From Rhineura floridana (lineage: Eukaryota > Chordata > Lepidosauria > Squamata > Rhineuridae): DNA of 64,000 nt. The stretch spans positions 73,135,120-73,199,119 of the forward strand of contig NC_084482.1 of the NCBI RefSeq assembly GCF_030035675.1, in the 5' to 3' direction. The stretch's first letter is position 1. Each line of letters begins with the position of its first letter. The position numbers were made by a program, and so were the translations under genes. Below, one piece after another: positions 22,534 through 34,100 of the stretch. Below the pieces are notes generated by a model, which was given only the letters and a program-made list of their open reading frames with translations, made no database searches and was not told where the DNA came from.

Positions 22534-24125
22534 TTTTTTTTTTTTTTACAATAATTTTTATTCTAATTTTCATAAAACATACAAAACAAAATCATAAAAC
22601 ATTCAAAGACAAAAAACAAAACAAAACAAAAATGATTAAACAAAAAAATAAAATGTTGACTTCCCATTTGTCACAGATCAAATCAGTTATAGGTCTACAA
22701 TATATAACAATCCTGTCTCTTAAATTATATTATAAAATCACTTTCCTCCAGTAGTTATCTTAATTAATCATCAAATCTCATAAACATTACTTTATTCTTT
22801 CCACAAAAAGTCAAAGAGAGGTTTCAATTCTTTAAGAAATATATCTATCAATTTTTCTCCAAATAAACATGTCGATTAATCCATCTCGTTAATAATAATA
22901 ATAATCTTATTGTCATAACCATAGTCCAAATAAACATATCGATTAATCCATCTCATCAAAATCTGTTAGGTCCAATAATTTCAATAGCCATTATTCCATT
23001 ATCCCTATTAATTCCATCTTCCATCTTCAATAGTCCTGTTAAGTCCAGTAATTTCAGTGTCCAATCTTCCATTATCAGTATTCCATAATAATCTTGCTGT
23101 CATAGCCATAGTCATATAATAAGAGTCTGATGGGAATTTCCTCTCTCCCAAATATTTTCTTGCCATCAATTCTGAATAAGTTGCTGAAATATTGTTGTAA
23201 AGTCATATCTCTGTTCTTCTTTTTTACAAAATGCACTGGTTCATCTCTTGAGAATTTTTCCATTGTCACATGGCTGCTGTTAGTTCCATAGATTTTCTCT
23301 ATATCAAGCTCCATCACGTCATTCCAGTCCAGAAGATTATCCAAGCCATTGATAACTTTATCTCTAATATCTTCATTAATTTCTTCAGAGATAACGTTAA
23401 ATTCCAAACAGTAGATTTTATTTCTAATATCCATAAACTCCAGAACTTTTTCCAATTCCACATTTGTTCCAATCTCCAGGGCTTGTATCTTCCCTTTATT
23501 TTTTCTTTTCTCATCTCTGATCTCATTCTCCTCTCTCACAGGATCCCCTATTTCTTTAAGCTCCTGCGTCATTTTGCTCAGTTCAATTTTCAGCTCCTTA
23601 CTGCCCTGTCGCAGGGTTTGTTTCGTTATCTCAATCTCATCCATTATTTTCTGAAACATAATTACTTCCAGATTCTCAGCCACTTTCTTGATTGCCATTT
23701 TTTTAAAACCACGAAAACAAAGCAAAACAAAAATAAAGAAGAACCACTTCTTATTTCAGCAACAATTGGGTTAATATTCCAGGCTTGATGACATCATAGT
23801 ATAAACAGAACAGCCTGCCTTATCTCTCTATGTTCAAGAATACAAAACAAATTTAGTTCCCAGCATCAAAACAGTTAGCGGCGTCGTGAAGAAGCAGATT
23901 CGTCAAAATAAAATAGACCAAAAAGAGAATAGTCCCAGACAATATAATGTTCCTCGGAATAGAAATCCCTCTCCTGTGTATATCTTTAGAATGCACTTCC
24001 AGGACAGCTTTTTGCAATAGAGACAGAGATAAGCTGTTAATTTCGTGAATAACAGAGAAGAGTTATAACTCACCCAGAAGCTCTTTAAAGCTGATTAAAT
24101 TGACAAATCTCTTGTTGCTGCAACA
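22534..24125 (-). mobile_element. L1-like element with ORF1 only (HAL1-like)
   Basis: A poly(A) tail on the minus strand (T-run at 22535-22548) ends an element of about 1.6 kb. It has one intact 216-residue frame (23725-23075) and a long A/T-rich 3' region with an internal tandem repeat of a taatccatctc-containing unit near 22865-22960. There is no reverse transcriptase frame between the ORF and the tail. A non-autonomous half-L1 is the best reading; an internally deleted L1 is the alternative. It lies in DNAH9 intron 1, same strand as the gene. Confidence 0.65.
23075..23725 (-). CDS. L1 ORF1-like RNA-binding protein
   Basis: 216 residues. The first ~85 are a heptad-like charged coiled coil (KKVAENLEVIMFQKIMDEIE, then KELKIELSKMTQELKEIGD). 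Residues ~100-200 resemble the RRM and C-terminal domain of L1 ORF1p: CLEFNVISEEINEDIRDKVI, then LDIEKIYGTN and VHFVKKKNRDMTLQQYFSNL. The frame has no stop. ORF1p of L1 trimerises and coats the element RNA; whether this copy is expressed cannot be told from sequence. Confidence 0.6.
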   Translation of the reverse strand: MLCFRGFKKMAIKKVAENLEVIMFQKIMDEIEITKQTLRQGSKELKIELSKMTQELKEIGDPVREENEIRDEKRKNKGKIQALEIGTNVELEKVLEFMDIRNKIYCLEFNVISEEINEDIRDKVINGLDNLLDWNDVMELDIEKIYGTNSSHVTMEKFSRDEPVHFVKKKNRDMTLQQYFSNLFRIDGKKIFGREEIPIRLLLYDYGYDSKIIMEY

Positions 24126-25479
24126 ATTTAAACCAAGACCATGTGCACCCTAATTATTTCAAAAGCAGCTGTTTTGTCTGACTGCAGCTGGAAACATATT
24201 TGCACATGGCTGGACACATCTCCCTTTCCCACTGCTGATGTCAGATCTTTTAGGACTGGCCACAGCAAAGCAAAGCATTGGGTCAGTCATTGTCTCTGCC
24301 TGAGCCTACAGCATGGTGTTTCTATTGAACACACCTGGAGTGGCAACAGGGTTGATGACTAATCAGCTCTGAAGTCTCTGTGAAGCCAACTTCAAGGTAA
24401 AATGCACTGGATCTCCAATGTCCCAGGTGTTGGAGTAAAAAGGGGTGGAGTTTGACTAACATTATGTGCTCCCGCTTTCAGAAAACAGATCTGGAGACGC
24501 TGAAACCAGTTCAACTGCAAATGTATGTCCAGCCTCAGTTTACAAGTGGGCTAGTTCAAGTAGTCTGAGGAATATTCATGTCAGTAGCATACAGAAGGGT
24601 AGACCACAGAGTTGCAAATTCTGTTTTCAAGCTTAGGAAGAAAGGAAACCCTCATAGCTCTGCTCTGTCTTCCAAGCTCTGTTTTCCATATGATACATGG
24701 CCACAATTTGCACCACACAGAAGCAAGATGGTGTTCAGTGCTCTTTGTGGTTTGAGACAAATAAAGTTCATTTGCCATTAGAAGGACAGGCACAGAGGCT
24801 GTGTACACATACACAAACATGAAAAGCTGCCTTGCACTGAGTCAAACTAATGGTCCATCTAAACCCAGTATTGTCATTCTGACTAGCAGTAGCTCTCCAG
24901 GCTCAAGCAGAGGTCTTTTCCACTACCTGGTATCAGAAATCTGGAGGTCCCAGGGATCCATGCAAAAGATGTGCTCTGTTGCAGAGTTATGACCCCTCCC
25001 ATTCACAGACAAGTCTGGATGGGTGCGGGATCTTTGTTGGTTTGGGTTTTGCATTCCTGTTCCTCAGCAACTTTCTGAATAACAAAAGAGAATCACCTCC
25101 TCTTAAAGTATTAAGTTTATTTTCATTATTGTTGTGCCACCAGTCACCACATTACTGCCAAAGGTAAGCACACAATATTTATTAACGGTGACCCGAGATC
25201 TCCTATTTTAAATGTTGTGTTGTTTTAACTGGATTGTTTTATTGAGTATTTTAATTATGGATGTTTACATTTTAATTTTTGTGTAACTGTTTTTAATAAT
25301 TTGTAAGCTACTTAGAAGCCTATTTTAGCATTAAACGGTTCTAAGTTTAGCAGTTAGTTGACAGGCGGAAAAAAAGTGGAGTCATCACCAAGAGAAGCTG
25401 TACTCACCTGCTGAACATACAGCTGTTACATGGACCGCGGGGGGGGGATGTCAACCCCCTTATCCCATAACTAACATCT

Positions 25480-26200
25480 GATTCAAATTAAAACCTGCCA
25501 AGAGAGTCCCGGCCCTTTGAGCAGCCCTACCTTCTCCACGAGGGTGGCGAGGTGCTCCAGGGATGCGGCGGATAGGTCCCCACATAGCAGGTGCCCAGGA
25601 GCGGGCGGAGAGCGCAGCGGCCCAGGAGTGAGGCGCAGCAGGAAGACCCCCTTGCCAGAGCGACCGGCGGCAGGAGCCAGAGCGAGCCCGTCGGCCAGCG
25701 TCAACTGGCCTCCTGCGCCCAGAGTGACAACCAAGAGCCGCTTCGCCGGGTCACCGTCGAGAAAGGCTCTCAGCAGCGGCCGCGCTTCAGGACTCCCCGC
25801 GCAACGCGCCCAGCGCTCCCGATCCACCCGTAGGCTGCGGGTCACCCGCTCACTAAGCAGGCGAGCTCGGGGGTCCGACTCGGGGGCGCTCTCTTCGTCG
25901 TGCTCCTGCTCTTCGCCACCCATGCTGTCTGCTGGGCACTTCCACCAGTCAAGTGTTTGGGGCCGAGCCGCTGTTGCTTGGGAACGGAGGACGCCTCTCC
26001 GCCTTTCCTGAGAGGCCCGTGGGTAGGGGGCGAGCTTCAGCTCTGCCTGGGAACGAGGACTTTGCCTACGTCCTTGTTGTTGGCAGCGGCGCGCACGCAT
26101 ACTCCTTCTTGCAGAAACACTGCGGCGGGATGGGAGACGTTCTGGGAAGTGCTAGTGTGTTCGGCGGGCAACACACTGTAATCTCGCAGTAGCCGCAATA
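25480..26200 (-). promoter_or_regulatory. DNAH9: CpG-rich promoter of DNAH9 (copy B)
   Basis: A GC- and CpG-rich block of about 0.7 kb covers exon 1 and the 270 bp upstream, against AT-rich surroundings. Just upstream of the ATG, 25973-25985 reads GTTGCTTGGGAAC (the same on copy A at 1501-1513). This is close to the RFX X-box found in ciliary gene promoters: one half-site (GTTGCT, reverse AGCAAC) fits perfectly and the other differs by about one base. No TATA box is obvious. A LINE inserted about 300 bp upstream of the ATG bounds the island. Confidence 0.6.
25531..25923 (-). CDS. DNAH9: DNAH9 exon 1 (copy B), axonemal dynein heavy chain N-terminus
   Basis: Outer-arm axonemal dynein heavy chains are motor subunits of motile cilia; this exon gives the first 131 residues of the tail. 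The start ATG is at 25923-25921, followed by an acidic MGGEEQEHDEE leader. The reading includes RERWARCAGSPEARPLLRAF and ends GDLSAASLEHLATLVEK, which aligns with human DNAH9 (WERCAGSAEAEQLLQAF and GDLPAAPLEHLAALF from memory). The donor is AAG|GTAGGG at phase 0. Exon 2 at 18746 begins in phase 0 and continues the family sequence, so this copy is the one correctly placed upstream of exons 2-6. The exon sits in a GC-rich island with an X-box-like site about 50 bp upstream. The open frame runs upstream of the ATG, but the extension does not look like family sequence. DNAH17 and DNAH11 are alternatives; DNAH9 fits best. Confidence 0.85.
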
Positions 26201-26218
26201 CACAGGACACTGGTTGTC

Positions 26219-27108
26219 CATTGAGAAAGTTGAGTTGAGAGTTGAGTTGAGTTGAATTTATTGCGGTCACAGACCAAAAACAGTAAAACATTGAACACAG
26301 TGCATACAGTATACAAAAAATTAAAATACAATACAGATCGGGAAAGCTTAAAACCTTAAAAAGATGTAGTTAAAATTTTTCTGGTACTAATAATTGCAGC
26401 ACAATATTTTGCAACAGAATCGGTTATATGTACTACTTGGTCAGCAAGGAGATATTTAACATAAAAAGCTTCGTTTCTTCCAGGGAGATGAGTGATTAGA
26501 GGGCTAATCAACCGAGCTCTAGCTTCTCTATAAAATTGACAATGAAGTAGGACGTGCGTTATTGACTCTATCTCGCCATCCCCACAGGGACATTTTCTGT
26601 CGGAATAGGGTATTTTTTTATATCTGCCTTCTAGAATCGCGGATGGTAAGCAATTTAATCTTGCCAACGTAAACGCCTTACGGTATTTGGGCAGAGATAA
26701 ATTAGCTAAATATGGCATAGCATATTGAGATTTATTATTGTACATATGCTTTTTAACCAGCATCAAATGTTGCTGGAAATCTGTATCTTTAACTCTTTGA
26801 AAAATATGCTCTTTAGCTTTTACAAAACCCATTGATAAAATTAAAGAAATTGAAAATCCCATTTTTACTATTTTATCAGTGATCATCATTTCCCATGTTG
26901 AACGACATTTATCCTGGAGGATGTGGGGAGTCAATCCTACTGGATTGAATATTAGCTTGAGCCATGTATTAAATCTAAGGCACCAAACACGGGCTCCTAT
27001 AAACAATAATCCCGTTTCCAATCTTAGAATAAAACTAGGGACACAAGTGGGAACTGCAAGTATAGACCTAAGGAAAGTATTTTGAACTGCTTCATGAGGA
27101 GCAAACTT
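26219..27108 (-). mobile_element. 5'-truncated non-LTR LINE (copy B)
   Basis: Copy of the element at 1747-2636 carried by the large duplication; the open frame 27111-26356 is the same. It sits about 300 bp upstream of the DNAH9 start codon and marks the far edge of the promoter island. Confidence 0.75.
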
Positions 27109-28873
27109 CATTGAGAAAGTGGATAGAGAAACGTTTTTCTCCCGCTCTCATAACACCAGAACTCCTGAACATCACTCCTCTGAATTCCATCACCACATAC
27201 ATGCTGATCATAGTATAAGATCCTGCCTTCGGTTTCTGAAAGAGCAACCACAGCACCATCACTACACATAAAATGTTATACTCGCCCTATGTTAACACTG
27301 GGAGAGAAAATTGAACGAGGGGGACGCCTGCGTTGGGGGCCTGCTGCTTATGGGCGGCAGAAGGGATTCTGCCACGAGGATTCGTGAGCGACAGCTTGGC
27401 CATTCAGAAAAGAAGCAGCAGAACTGGGCACCCCCAACTTGGCCGGTTCCCCAGCACGGATAGGGGCGTGGTGCCGAAGATGGTGGCCGGGACCCTTCGG
27501 ACACTGCATTGTGGCTGCCAACTCCTCCCGCAGAAACAGCAGAGCCTGGACAGATCCAGAGTCCCGTTTGAAAAGCGGAGGAGGAGGAAGAAGCAGCTGT
27601 TGCCTTTGGCTCAGGTAGATGCAATGGCAGGTGGGCGAGGGAGGCGCACCGGCATTCCCAGGCCTGCTTCTCCAGCTGGGTGCCCCTCCGGCGCACGCCC
27701 TCCCAGGGGCATGGGTGGCTGGCGTTGTGCACGCGCGTGCACGCTCAGCAGGACATTTGGGGGCTCACCAAGGAGTTACTGCACCAGGTGACACAAACCC
27801 TAGTGACGCCACTGTCCCTGCCACCTTGTGCCCCCAGAAAGGGACTCTCCTCCACCCCGCACCCTTTTTACCCCCTCCACGACAGCTCATCCCTGCTCCA
27901 GATTAGCTCCCCGCCCCGCGGCAGTTGGTAATAAGCCTGGCCTCAGCCCGAGCGTGAGAGACGTGGAGGAGCCTGGCGGCGACCCCGCCCTCTGGCAGCT
28001 GCCTCTTCTCCCCCGACTGGGCCTCTGCAAGGTTTTGTTTGCTCAGGCTGGGCGCCGCAAGGGTGGAGCCGCCCCTGCGAGAGAGTGAGGCCTTTCATTC
28101 GAGCAGGGATGAGCTGTCGTGGAGGCGGTAAAAAGGGTGCGGGGTGGAGGAGAGCCCCTTTCTGGGGGCACAAGGCGGCAGGGGCAGAGCAAATAGAGGG
28201 AGGGAGGGCTGCTGTGTGGAGTGACAAGAGCGTCCCTTAGGCGAGGAGATGTGGGGAGGGGAAGGCAGGGAGCCACCAGGGGCTCTCATCTTCACGGCCG
28301 CGCCTCCGGTTTCCACCTTGGAGAGGTCACTTCCCTCTCCATGGACAGCCCCTCCCTCCAAGGTACCGCGGGCCTTTGGTGCTCCACGCTGGCCTGGCGA
28401 GCACGCGACCGTTCATTTCCAGCTCTGGCCAGAATCTCCCCGGGGGCGGCAGGGTGGCCTCTTTGGATCTGGCGAGGAGGACTTTGCCTCGCCGGCTGTT
28501 GTTTGACGGTGGCCACGGGGGGGGGGGGGGCTCGGGGTGTCACCCCCGTCTCGGGGTGTCACCCGGTGCGGCCCACACCTGCCGCACTGCCCTAGTGACA
28601 CCCCTGGTTAACAGAAACTCAGTATTTTGCATACAGACAATCAGTTTGCATTTGTCCATGTTTTTTTGTCACGGGATGGGGAGAATTCCAGTTCATCTAA
28701 ATGGTCTCAAGTAACCTGGTCTCAAGCTGTGTAGGGCTTTGTACACCAACACCAGCACCTTGTTTTTTAATTCCTTCATGTATCCTGGCAGCTACAACAT
28801 CAAAACCACTGAATCCTTGACCGGTGAATCTTTGAACCGGGTTTCAAATATTTTCAATTTCATTTGCAGATGA

Positions 28874-30942
28874 CCTTCCTGTCCTCTAAGAATCAGCAGA
28901 ATAATACGCATCTCTCTACAAAAGAGATTCCGACGGTGGGAATAAGGGATGCTAAAAAAGAATTTGAGGAGCACATTGCTAAGAACATAAAAACCAACAA
29001 CAAAAAATTCTATAAATACATTCAAAGCAGGAGACCATCTAGGGAGGCGATTGGACCCTTGGATGATAAGGGAGTCAAAGGTGTACTAAAGAACGATAAG
29101 GAGATTGCAGAGAAGCTAAATGAATTCTTTGCATCTGTCTTCACAGTGGAAGATATAGGGCAGATCCCTGAACCTGAACTAACATTTGCAGGAAGGGATT
29201 CTGAGGAACTGAGACAAATAGTGGTGACGAGAGAGGAAGTTCTAGGCTTAATGGACAATATAAAAACTGACAAATCACCAGGCCCGGATGACATCCACCC
29301 GAGAGTTCTCAAAGAACTCAAATGTGAAATTGCTGATCTGCTAACTAAAATATGTAACTTGTCCCTCGGGTCCTCCTCCGTGCCTGAGGACTGGAAAGTG
29401 GCAAATGTAACGCCAATCTTCAAAAAGGGATCCAGAGGGGATCCCGGAAATTACAGGCCAGTTAGCTTAACTTCTGTCCCTGGAAAACTGGTAGAAAGTA
29501 TTATTAAAGCTAGATTAACTAAGCACATAGAAGAACAAGCCTGCTGAAGCAGAGCCAGCATGGCTTCTGCAAGGGAAAGTCCTGTCTCAGTAACCTATTA
29601 GAATTCTTTGAGCGTGTCAACAAGCATATAGATAGAGGTGATCCAGTGGACATAGTGTACTTAGACTTTCAAAAAGCGTTTGACAAGGTACCTCACCAAA
29701 GACTTCTGAGGAAGCTTAGCAGTCATGGAATAAGAGGAGAGGTCCTCTTGTGGATAAGGAATTGGTTAAGAAGCAGAAAGCAGAGAGTAGGAATAAACGG
29801 ACAGTTCTCCCAATGGAGGGCTGTAGAAAGTGGAGTCCCTCAAGGATCGGTATTGGGACCTGTACTTTTCAACTTGTTCATTAATGACCTAGAATTAGGA
29901 GTGAGCAGTGAAGTGGCCAAGTTTGCTGACGACACTAAATTGTTCAGGGTTGTTAAAACAAAAAGGGATTGCGAAGAGCTCCAAAAAGACCTCTCCAAAC
30001 TGAGTGAATGGGCGGAAAAATAGCAAATGCAATTCAATATAAACAAGTGTAAAATTATGCATATTGGAGCAAAAAATCTTAATTTTACATATACGCTCAT
30101 GGGGTCTGAACTGGCGGTGACCGACCAGGAGAGAGACCTCGGGGTTGTAGTGGACAGCACGATGAAAATGTCGACCCAGTGTGCGGCAGCTGTGAAAAAG
30201 GCAAATTCCATGCTAGGGATAATTAGGAAAGGTATTGAAAATAAAACAGCCGATATCATAATGCCGTTGTATAAATCTATGGTGTGGCCGCATTTGGAAT
30301 ACTGTGTACAGTTCTGGTCGCCTCATCTCAAAAAGGATATTATACAGTTGGAAAAGATTCAGAAGAGGGCAACCAGAATGATCAAGGGGATGGAGCGACT
30401 CCCTTACGAGGAAAGGTTGCAGCATTTGAGGCTTTTTAGTTTAGAGAAAAGGCGGGTCAGAGGAGACATGATAGAAGTGTATAAAATTATGCATGGCATT
30501 GAGAAAGTGGATAGAGAAAAGTTCTTCTCCCTCTCTCATAATACTAGAACTCGTGGACATTCAAAGAAGCTGAATGTTGGAAGATTCAGGACAGACAAAA
30601 GGAAGTACTTCTTTACTCAGCGCATAGTTAAACTATGGAATTTGCTCCCACAAGATGCAGTAATGGACACCAGCTTGGATGGCTTTAAAAGAAGATTAGA
30701 CAAATTCATGGAGGACAGGGCTATCGATGGCTACTAGCCATGATGGCTGTGCTCTGCCACCCTAGTCAGAGGCAGCATGCTTCTGAAAACCAGTTGCCGG
30801 AAGCCTCAGGAGGGGAGAGTGTTCTTGCACTCGGGTCCTGCTTGCGGGCTTCCCCCAGGCACCTGGTTGGCCACTGTGAGAACAGGATGCTGGACTAGAT
30901 GGGCCACTGGCCCGATCCAGCAGGCTCTTCTTATGTTCTTAG
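28874..30942 (+). mobile_element. CR1 LINE, 5'-truncated (copy B)
   Basis: Second copy of the CR1 at 4400-6468. It shares the frameshift and the stop. Amino-acid differences between the copies include MVRPHLEYC against MVWPHLEYC, REKVFSL against REKFFSL, and VMATSLD against VMDTSLD, which is most of the divergence I saw between the large copies. Confidence 0.9.
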
Positions 30943-31101
30943 TGGAATGCACATCAAACAAATCCTCATTGCAACCATCTGCCATCTGGAAACCTATGTC
31001 CCCACTGTGGGAGGCTGTGTGGATCCAGAATTGGCCTCCACGGTCACTTATGGACCCACTGTCACCCTTGGGCAGTGAGGGCTTTGCTATATATGTATAT
31101 A

Positions 31102-31149
<48 letters not shown>

Positions 31150-34100
31150 TAGGAATTGTTGGGCATGTTTCTCTTGGCCCTGGCTGTTTTTTTTTTTTTT
31201 TAGCTTTATGTGATTGGCTCACAGTGGCCAGACTTAGGAAGATAGAAAAATGTCTTATACTGAGCCAGACACATTGGTGCATCTATACTGAGCAGCAGCG
31301 GCTCTCCAGGGATTCATGCAGGGGTCTCTCCCAGCCCAACCTGGAGATGCCAGGGGTTGCACATGGCACTTTCTGCATGCTTTTCTACTGAGCTATGGCT
31401 CATTCCTCATATCTTCCTCCAAATCTCCTAATGATATCTCCCAGCTTCCTATAGATGTAAAATAGTGTTTGAGGCAGTATAGTGCCCTGTGGCACCCCAT
31501 AAGCCTCCAAGGGAAATGGGGTCAAGAAACACTCAGCAAATGCTACATTCTGGGATGGTTATCTCTTGTGCATCAAGCCCAACCTAAAAACAAAAAAACT
31601 TTTATGAAAGGTAATTCACTTGAAATCAAATTGTAGAAGCCATCTTGAGCTTTGCTCACCACACAAACACACACACACACGTCATCATCGTCGTCTCTCA
31701 TCTCCACAGCCAGTTCTTCATGTCTATTTTTCTGCTGCCTCCTTGCCCTCCAGCTCTTTTCTCCCTCCACTCCTGTCCATTTTTAAACAATTGTTTTCTC
31801 CACCCGTTTTGCTCTCCACCTCCTCCCTCGTCGCCTCCTAAGCATCCATAGAGCACGAGGGAAGAGCGATGCTGCACAGAATCTCAATTTGAAGCACAAG
31901 CTTTTATCCACAAATTAGAGAAGCAGAAGACTTCCCCTGTTCCCCCCCAAGTAACGCCCAAAAGTAACTCTGGAAATGTTACAGCTCAAAAGTAATGAAG
32001 TTACTAGTCGTTCTATTACCAGCAAAATGTAATGACGTTACCATCTCGTTATTCAAAAAAGTAATAAATTACAAGTAACTCGTTATTTGTAACTATTTAC
32101 TTCCAAGCTCTGCTAAAACATAAGAGGACCACAACAGATAATTTTGATGCAGATAGATGAGGTTTATTATAGGGGGGAGAGGAGTGCAGGGAAGCCTTTC
32201 CATGTTGAGCAGCTTCAGAAAGGTGAACAATACATTTTGTGCAGAAGAGTGAAATGACAGATGAATGAGGAGTAAAATGAGACAAGGCATAAGTACACAG
32301 AGAATGACAGCTTCTCAGGAAAGTGGAAGCATCATAAATCTTGCAGACCTCAGGGATATTCAGAGATGCACCAAAGAATGAGCAGTGAATTTGGAATCCC
32401 TTGAATTTTGGACAAAGCGCCTTCAGGTTGCCTTGAAAGAAAGGAAGAAAAAAGCTCCATATCTAAGAGAATTGGAGGGAAACCTAAATGAAGCTTTGAG
32501 CAGGCAGGTGTAGGTATGAGTGTCAGAGGTGATGAGCAATCATGGATCCAGTCTGCTCGTTTGTCTGACCCATACAATCATTTGCTGTGAATACATTTTG
32601 TGCAATTCGAGTGCCATTTTGTTCCATTCCTGTGATGATCATGTTCCCATTCAATGAAGGGGCCAGCTCATCCTGCATGCAGCACAGGGCCTGTCACCAG
32701 AGGAGATGTGAGCTTGTACCGGGATTGTAAAGAAATGTTTGGTTGCATTAGCGCTGGCAAATGAATTTCAGAAAAATGACGAGGAAAGCTAGGGGCTGAG
32801 AACCCTCCATACCTCTGGTCAGGGTTTTTGCTCAGGAGGAATGCCACATCCAAAATTGATATGGGGACTCCAACAGACAGGGGAGGACGTGGGAATGTTG
32901 TGTAGTGATGATAATGAACTACATGAGGTTGAAAACGATAGGGCTGTGACCATGGCTGTGACGGGAGCATGTCCATCTCTCTGAGGTTGATAGATGACGT
33001 TCCAGTCCAGAAAGAATCTGAGAGGAAAGGGAGTGGAATCATTGAGGCAGGTGAATATTTCTGTGCACTTGAATACTAGTTAGCTTATTTATTGTTTATT
33101 GATTAAATTCATATCCTGTTCTTCCTCCCAGAAAGGACCCAGGGCAGCAAACCAAAACACTAAATGCACTTTAAAACATTTTAATATCAAGCAAACAAAA
33201 CTTTGAAACAGTTTTGTTTTAACAAAACATCTTTAAAAACACATTAAATCCAAACAGCTTTTTTTTTTAAAAAAACCCCACTAGCTTTCAAAACATCTTA
33301 AAAAGCAATTCCAACACAGACGCAAACTGGGATAACGTGTCTATGTAAAAGCCTTTTTGAAAGAGGAAAGTCTTCAGTAGGCACCGGAAAGGTAACAGAG
33401 ATGGCACCTGTCTAATATTTAAGGGAAGAGAATTCCAAAGGGTCGGTGTCACGACACTAAAGGTCTGCTCCCTATGTTGTGCAGAATGGACAGCAGTAAG
33501 AGGGAAGGCAAGATTATAAAGGAGGAGTGAGCTCTTTGGCGTTCACTGAATAGGGGGTGTTGGGACAGCAAGGAGGTATATTGGTAAAGCAGAAGAGTCT
33601 CTGTTTTCACAGTGGACGAAGTGCACAGAACTGATGCCTACCCCTCATCATGAACTTCTTGCCCCTGGATTATGTCATATACTCAGGATAAAACAAATCC
33701 ATCACACTGTTCCCACAGTAATCATATTCTTACATTTTCATTTCCTATGGCACGGGGGGGGGGGGGATGCAGCACTAACCTGCCTCACAACACACATGCT
33801 CCAATGGTGATTTCTACTCCTCCTCTTTCCATTCATCTTGGGCATGCTTGCTAAATCACTTTTTTCCCTCTGGTTTTCTTCCTTCCACCTACCCTTTGGC
33901 CAGTTCCCTCCCCTCTGACGCCTGCTCTGGAAAACACTATTCTCTGGAAGCCGAGTCAGAAATGACTTTTTGCAGAACCATTGGCTGTGTCTTCATCCAC
34001 TGTGGCTAATAATGTGAATCCCATATGGTGTTCATTATAGCACCAAGAACACGGTGACTAAAGTTGCCATGCTAACCGTCCCTACATTAAACTCAATGGG

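Noticed and set aside
22862-22960. Short repeated units resembling a CRISPR-like array
   Set aside because: Only two or three diverged units in the AT-rich 3' region of a retroelement, in eukaryotic DNA.
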